From Pelobates cultripes (Eukaryota > Chordata > Amphibia > Anura > Pelobatidae): DNA of 64,000 nt. Under the pieces are notes generated by a model. That model was given only the letters and a program-made list of their open reading frames with translations, did no database searches and was not told the origin of the DNA. The stretch covers positions 286,333,117-286,397,116 of the forward strand of contig OW240914.1 in NCBI GenBank assembly GCA_933207985.1, given 5' to 3'. Position 1 is the first letter of the stretch. Every line of letters begins with the position of its first letter. Below, piece by piece: positions 58,810 through 64,000 of the stretch. Position numbers and translations under genes: made by a program.

Positions 58810-59100
58810 CAGTAAAGCAGGAAGTCAATGGGCGGGGTAAAAGGGTGTGCCACTGACGCAAATCACGTGACCAGACCTGCCAAAAGGGGCAAACATGCCC
58901 AAAAAGGGGGCATGTCTGTCCAAAGAATTGGAAGGCAGCCTGGCATGAGTGCATGTCAGGCTGCCTGCCATTAATGCAGGCTGTCCAACTAAGGGCACAC
59001 TATGCAGGCAGCACCCTGAGCTTGACATAAGTGCATGAAATGATGCGCCGACTCCAAACATTCTAAGGACTGTCCCCCAGCACTCACATGTCCACTTATC
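58810..59100. repeat. GC-richer repeat-like block
   Basis: Contains small palindromes (tgccaaaaggggcaaa; ggcagcctggcatgag/catgtcaggctgcc) and is compositionally unlike its flanks. No second copy in this window. Confidence 0.35.
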
Positions 59101-59300
59101 TCCTTACCATCTGACTAGCAGGCAGAAGCTCCTGGTATATAGCCTGGGACAGAGAAAAGGTGTATGTAGTGAGTGTAGAAGAAAGAGGACATGCCACAGT
59201 GTTAGAGAGACCAAAGTCTGCATTACCTTAACTAATTTTATTGTCAGCCAGTCCACACAGGTCTTGTTCCCATACATCCCTCTTAAGCTTCCATGCTTAA

Positions 59301-59830
59301 AGGGACACACTAGTCATCAGAATAACTTGTATTTGTTCTGGTGAGTAGAATAATTCCCTTCAGGCTTTTTGCAGTAAACACTGCATTTTCAGAGAAAATA
59401 ACTCCACTGGCCACTCCTTAGATGGCTGCTAGAGGTGCTTCCTGGGGCATTACTGCCTAGTGTGCGGCACTGACATTCAGTGTCTCCTTCTTTGCATGCA
59501 GACACTGAACTTTCCTCATAGAGATGCATTGATTCAATTCATCTCTATGAGGAGATGCTGATTGGCCAGGGCTATGTTAGACTTGTGCTGGCTTTGCCCC
59601 TGATCTGCCTCCTTAACAGTCTCAGCCAATCCTACAGGGAAGCATTGTAATTGGCTCAGACCACCACTTCTGATAATGTCAGCAGAGTCAGTTCAGAGGC
59701 AGACAGGGGCAGAGCCAGCAGCTGCAGACTTGAATACATGTACGATTTTACTATATTTAGGGAGGAAAGAGAGGGCCAAGGGGGCTAGATGGTGGTTTTA
59801 ACATAAAAGAGTCAGAAATACAGGATTGCA
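59301..59830 (+). mobile_element. MITE family A, diverged copy
   Basis: TTAA at 59297-59300, then AGGGACACACTAGTCATCAG. Internal blocks including 'gattggccagggctatgtta' and 'gggctagatggtggtttt' are in family order. The right terminal box has decayed. Confidence 0.75.
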
Positions 59831-59984
59831 TCAGAGAGCATGATATATTTTATTCTGTGTTTTGCATATATGAACTACTTACCAACAAGCCAGTGAGCCC
59901 ATAAGGCAGGGCTGATATCATCCTGACCTACTGTATCCAGTTTAAGATTCTTTGCACTACGGCACTTTAACATAAGAAGACACC

Positions 59985-60370
59985 ACATATCTTAGGTGGT
60001 GATTATACCACCCAGAACTATCCTAGCTCCTGAAACTATGAGTGAAATTTTTTTTGAATTGTCACAGGATATACTACACTATATTTTGTGCTATTTTCTT
60101 TCTCCACATATTCTACAACTTCTGGAAACACCTCTACCTCAAGAAATACATCAAGACGCTATCCTCCCTTTTTACCTGTTTACAAATGGCATACTAACAC
60201 TAGAGCTGGAGACTTACTACCCCAACATTTCGGCGCTGAGCCGTCTTCTGGGGGATCTCAAAGTAAATGGTGCCAGTTTCAACCTTTATACCCCTACTAA
60301 AGTGTGCTTAAGTATTTAAATTAAAAACAGCTGAGGAAATAAACAGAATCATGCCTCTACCAGGACCCAA
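59985..60370 (-). mobile_element. Possible Penelope-like end with decayed hammerhead, minus orientation
   Basis: On the minus strand bases 60256-60218 read ATCCCC-CAGAAGA ... CGAAATGTT-GGGG. This is the hammerhead layout with CCCC/GGGG stem I and GAAA intact, but one substitution in the CUGANGA box and a G at the cleavage position. By analogy with 20937 and 22805 this is a Penelope-type terminus. Limits are approximate; the plus-strand open frame 59996-60319 has no known motif. Confidence 0.4.
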
Positions 60371-60610
60371 TGAATGTACACCGAACCTGTGGCTGCTTTC
60401 TGCATGGTGCTTATGACTTCGTTACATATGATGACAGTGGCTTCTGGCTTCTGCAGCTCTGAGGAGCATCAAAGCCTGGCGGTGAGCCAGGTAAAGGGAC
60501 AAACCATTGCTAAATGGTTTGCCCCACTACCTGGGAACTGGGCCAGGGTACTCCTTGTGTCACACCCACTACAGAGGGCCACCGTGGGTTTGAAGCTTAG
60601 AGTAACCCAT
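60371..60610. repeat. Interspersed repeat, family C copy
   Basis: Shares with 2330-2425 the string of blocks gccaggtaa, accattg/caatggt-type palindrome, cccca..acctggg, agggtac and gtcac. Confidence 0.45.
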
Positions 60611-60791
60611 TAAATAGACTGTAACATCTACCTCAGCTGCATTATATATATATATAATATAGTGATAATGGGTGTTTTTAAAATAGCGATTCTTCAGCTG
60701 TCATTGATTCATGGATGATAAACAGACAGATGTAAGCATTTGTAATGAAAGTATATGATCGTTTATAAATATATACCGCATATCACCTTAA

Positions 60792-61264
60792 AGGAACACT
60801 ATAGGCACCCAGACCACTTCAGCTTAATGAAGTGGTCTGGGTGCCAGGTCCATCTAGGGTTAACCCTGCCTGCTATAAACATAGAGAAACTGCTATGTTT
60901 ACATATGGGTTCATTCAGCCTCTAGTGGCTGTCTCATTGACAGCCGCTAGAGGCGCTTCCGCGCTTCTCACTGTGATTTTCACAGTGAGAAGATGCCACC
61001 GTCCATAGGAAAGCATTGAGAATGCTTTCTATGGACTGACTGAATGCGTGCGCGGCTCTTGCCACGCATGCGCATTCAGCCGATGACGACCGAAGGAGGA
61101 GGAGAGTCCCCAGCACCGAGGGAGCCCAGCGCTGGAGAAAGGTAAGGGTTTAACCCCTTTCCCCCCTTCAGCCGAGCGGGAGGGGGGCCATGAGGGTGGG
61201 GGGGACCTATTAATACTATAGTGTCAGGAAAACGAGTTTGTTTTCCTGGCACTATAGTGGTCCT
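60792..61264 (+). mobile_element. MITE family B, complete copy (473 bp)
   Basis: TTAA on both sides (60788-60791 and 61265-61268). It begins AGGAACACTATAGGCACC and ends CACTATAGTGGTCCT. Several nested palindromes: 'gaccacttcagcttaatgaa' with 'gtggtc', 'aaactgctatg', 'cactgtgattttcacagtga' and a terminal snap-back around 'ttttcctggcactatagtg'. Confidence 0.88.
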
Positions 61265-61268
61265 TTAA

Positions 61269-62688
61269 TGATACACAACTTTGTGGATTTTAAAGATTTT
61301 AGATTTATAAAGATTTAATAAGAGAAAACACTCAAATGTTTTATGTACTCTGAATATTTCTAATTTTAAAAGCAATTAAAATAAGAAGAATGCACTGCTT
61401 AATAAATAGTGCCATAATTAACACTGTATGATTAAGAGATCAAGGACCATTGCATTGTTTTGAACTCTTGTCCTTTCCCCTCTGCTCTGTGTGTTAAATT
61501 ACTGATACATTTTTAACTCGCAATACATTTAGTGGTCTGCGTTGGTGCATAATGAATGAATGTGAATTACCCAGGAAATTGTAGACAATAGGTCACTAGC
61601 CAGTCGCCAGCAGTGGTCTCCAGCCATCACTCCTCATTATGTTAATGCTCCTTGCGGAGAGAGGATTATGTGACTCATCTGTTCCTCACAATTATTATAA
61701 AGACAGAAGACTTTACAAGGTGAATGCAGCACAGTGTGTACGGTGCGAGAGGTCTGATAGAAAGCATTTCGAACTTGCTGCACTTATTTTATGGTTTTTA
61801 TTGTAACTATAAATATGACGTTATCGGTTTGCAAGTAATCTCTTGTGCTAGGTGACTGCATGTTAAACAAACACAAATATTAATCTCAATGTGTAATATT
61901 GTTAAAATACACAATTAGCTCTAATATTTGCATGTATTGTTAACTCTCAGTCAGCCAACAAAAGATAGATAAAACCCAAAATTACGTTGTCACATGATTT
62001 TGTATTTTCAGTTACAGAAATTTTCGTAGTTTTAGTTCCGTGTTTAAAGTGATCATTGATAAGATAAACATTCATACATTAATTCAGTTTTAGAAAAGGT
62101 TTAAATGATCTTTATGTGCATATGCCAAATGATATACTTGCAGGGTAATAAGACATTAACCCATTCTCTCCTAGAAATTATTTAATTTTCACGTTTGTTA
62201 AAAAGCTACCAACAGCCTGTAGATGTTTGCAACTAAAAATTGCCAATACCTCTGAATTTAACGTCTGCTTACTACTCACATCCAACTCAATACTGTCTGT
62301 GTCTAAAGGGTTACTCCAAAGAAAAAAACAGCTATTTAAAAAAAACAAAAAAAAAAAACAGTGGTTGTGGTCAGAGTAATCCTTACTGTCCTGGTTCCTG
62401 AAAATTGAAGAAAAAAATGAAAATAAAGCAATAATAAAAATCAAGTAGTAATTCCACACCGAGGTCACATACTCCTGGCATCCAGATCCTCGTCAAGTGG
62501 TATCATTCCCCCTTACTGAGGGGATAACTTGGTGCCATGAGTTGGGGGGGGAGGGGGGGATGGTATGTTACACCATTGGTCATCTGCCACCAGGATACTG
62601 TACATACTGATGACACACATCCAACATGTGCACAATTCACATTAGACAGCCTTGAATACTTGTTCTGGGCTGGATAATGACACTTTAA
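61269..62688. other. Intergenic, unassigned
   Basis: AT-rich with A-runs at about 62335-62360. No gene recognised. Confidence 0.4.
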
Positions 62689-62760
62689 GCGCTTAAGGAC
62701 ACATGACATGTGTGACATGTCATGATTCCCTTTTATTCCAGAAGTTTGGTCCTTAAGGAG
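62689..62760. mobile_element. 72-bp TTAA-flanked mini-MITE, copy 2
   Basis: TTAA at 62685-62688 and 62761-62764. It contains CTTAAGGACACATGACATGT, GTCATGATTCCCTTTTATTC and CCTTAAGGAG, colinear and equal in length to 54744-54815. Confidence 0.8.
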
Positions 62761-62764
62761 TTAA

Positions 62765-64000
62765 TGATGCTGCCAGATGTAGTTTCACCTCCATCAGGAA
62801 AGAGCTATAATTCTGATGTGATCATGGCGCTTGGAGTAACCCTTCAGTGTCTGTCATTTGCTGCTTTGACGTATGTCTTGATGAAGGTGTTCTTCTTGTC
62901 ATGGCAGCTCAACTGGGACTCTGTAAAAGCTGCACTTAGTCCAATTCACCTGTGATTGGCAGAGGCTGGAAGTGTAATATTGTTATCGTTCAGCATTGGC
63001 AATCCACCTTTAGGTACATATAGAAATTCACTCATCAGGAACTAAAACATTAGCACACACATACCAAACCATATATGTGCACAGTTTGTTTTCTTTTCTC
63101 ACACAACATACACATGGATATACTTTTTTTACATTTCTTAATGTTGTTTTATTTTAATCCCACCATTTTAATCCCTCTTCCTTCCCCATTTTGGATTCAT
63201 GCCATTTCACTAGGGATGTGCGTGGGCAAGAACTTTGGTTTGGTTCAGAAATTCGGGTAACTAAAAAATGTGTCTGCTTTGGCAATTCCGACCAACGGCA
63301 TTTGGTTCTGTTCGACACTTCAGAACTGCCGAACATCGTCACTTCGAAACTTTGGCACTGGCATGAAATTCGTATGAATGTACATTTGGAACTAAACGAA
63401 TTGCACATGTTTACATTATATATCCTATATAATAATGGGCTAAGGATGTGTGTCCGATGCAGTCATGCGCAGTAGAGACTGCACAAGACTGCATGGGACA
63501 AACATCCCATGCCAGACGGCAAGGGAGCAAAGTACTTACTTTAGGGTCCACTAGCAGCCGCGATGTGACTCATACAGGATATAATGTCATTGCACAAAAG
63601 GAATTATCTTATTGGTCAAGATTCCTGTCATCATTCACGTAATTTTCCCTTCCTCTCCCTTGTCTTGCCACTTTCTAGAAATCTGAATCACTTTGTCACT
63701 TTGGAACTTTGGCACTTTGGACATACATAAGCATCTAAATGTCCGAATGACTTGAAATTCGTATAAAGGTATATTCGGAATGAAACAAAATCGCACATGT
63801 CTACATTTCACCATACTCCACTTTCCCATTCTCATCCACTTCCCATCCAGTTTTTAAACCTACTTACTTCTCAGATTGTTCCAATTAATTTTCACAGAGT
63901 CTTTTTTTTAAACAACTTAAGTTTACAATTTTTACTTCCCTCTTCAACTTTGTTTCTGGAAATGAGAAGTAGGAGATTATAGGGGAATGCCAGGTGATTA
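62765..64000. other. Intergenic right edge, with a repeated AACTTTGGCACT motif block
   Basis: No gene recognised. Bases about 63340-63415 and 63700-63810 share 'ctttggcact', 'gaaattcgtat', 'cggaa/ggaac..aaac' and 'gcacatgt(c/t)taca', a direct repeat about 370 bp apart that suggests the ends or internal units of one element. Confidence 0.4.

Noticed and set aside
58825..59061. 78-codon minus-strand frame
   Set aside because: Within a palindrome-rich repeat-like block; no motif.
62722..62955. 77-codon plus-strand frame after the second mini-MITE
   Set aside because: No known domain, and its start lies within the MITE edge; treated as chance.

Overview
This is vertebrate nuclear DNA, most likely from a frog (anuran). 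It is AT-rich and intron-dominated, with one spliced protein-coding gene and dense interspersed repeats. The repeat mix fits an amphibian: DIRS, Ty1/Copia and Penelope-like elements, an L1 ORF1 element, many hAT-like and TTAA-flanked MITEs, and a short retroposon tail ending in a 'ttggcgctatataa(taa)n' motif. The species cannot be named from the sequence alone.

The only host gene is on the minus strand. Eight exons encode the first 371 residues of a photoreceptor cGMP phosphodiesterase catalytic subunit, closest to rod PDE6-alpha (pde6a). Exon 1, with the start codon, is at 42693-43166. Exons 2-8 lie at 8723-8875, 7449-7538, 6359-6499, 5290-5364, 4422-4486, 2640-2706 and 1730-1777. All have GT/AG splice sites and compatible phases. 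They cover the N-terminus, GAF-A and the start of GAF-B; the catalytic domain is off the left edge. Intron 1 is 33.8 kb and holds most of the mobile DNA.

Intron 1 layout: MITEs (7.8-16.5 kb, the first in intron 2); a Penelope-like tail with a hammerhead-like core (about 20.94 kb); a short non-autonomous LTR element with a minisatellite interior (21.39-22.67 kb); an inverted pair of hammerhead-bearing Penelope ends (22.67-22.85 kb); a palindromic hAT MITE (28.78-29.06 kb); a structurally complete but frame-broken DIRS retrotransposon (29.85-35.88 kb) with unequal terminal inverted repeats, an internal complementary region, gag, RT/RNase H, a methyltransferase-like domain and a tyrosine recombinase; then more MITEs.

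Upstream of the gene (43.5-64 kb) I see no host exon. An old Copia element (44.7-51.5 kb) is split between its gag zinc knuckle and its protease by about 5 kb, which includes minisatellites and a second, deleted DIRS copy. A dispersed repeat is split at 51.93/54.62 kb by 2.7 kb of other DNA with an 8-bp duplication, and that insert contains another hAT-like element. At 55.14-57.22 kb lies a short L1 with 5' UTR, ORF1, 3' UTR and A-tail, but no ORF2, between perfect 14-bp target duplications (a half-L1 architecture). The rest is MITEs and unassigned sequence.

The strongest leads are the ORF1-only L1, the DIRS internal complementary region, the minisatellite-filled LTR element, the Penelope hammerheads, the split Copia, two identical-length 72-bp MITEs, and a perfect 61-bp inverted repeat 43 nt downstream of the pde6a exon 7 donor.
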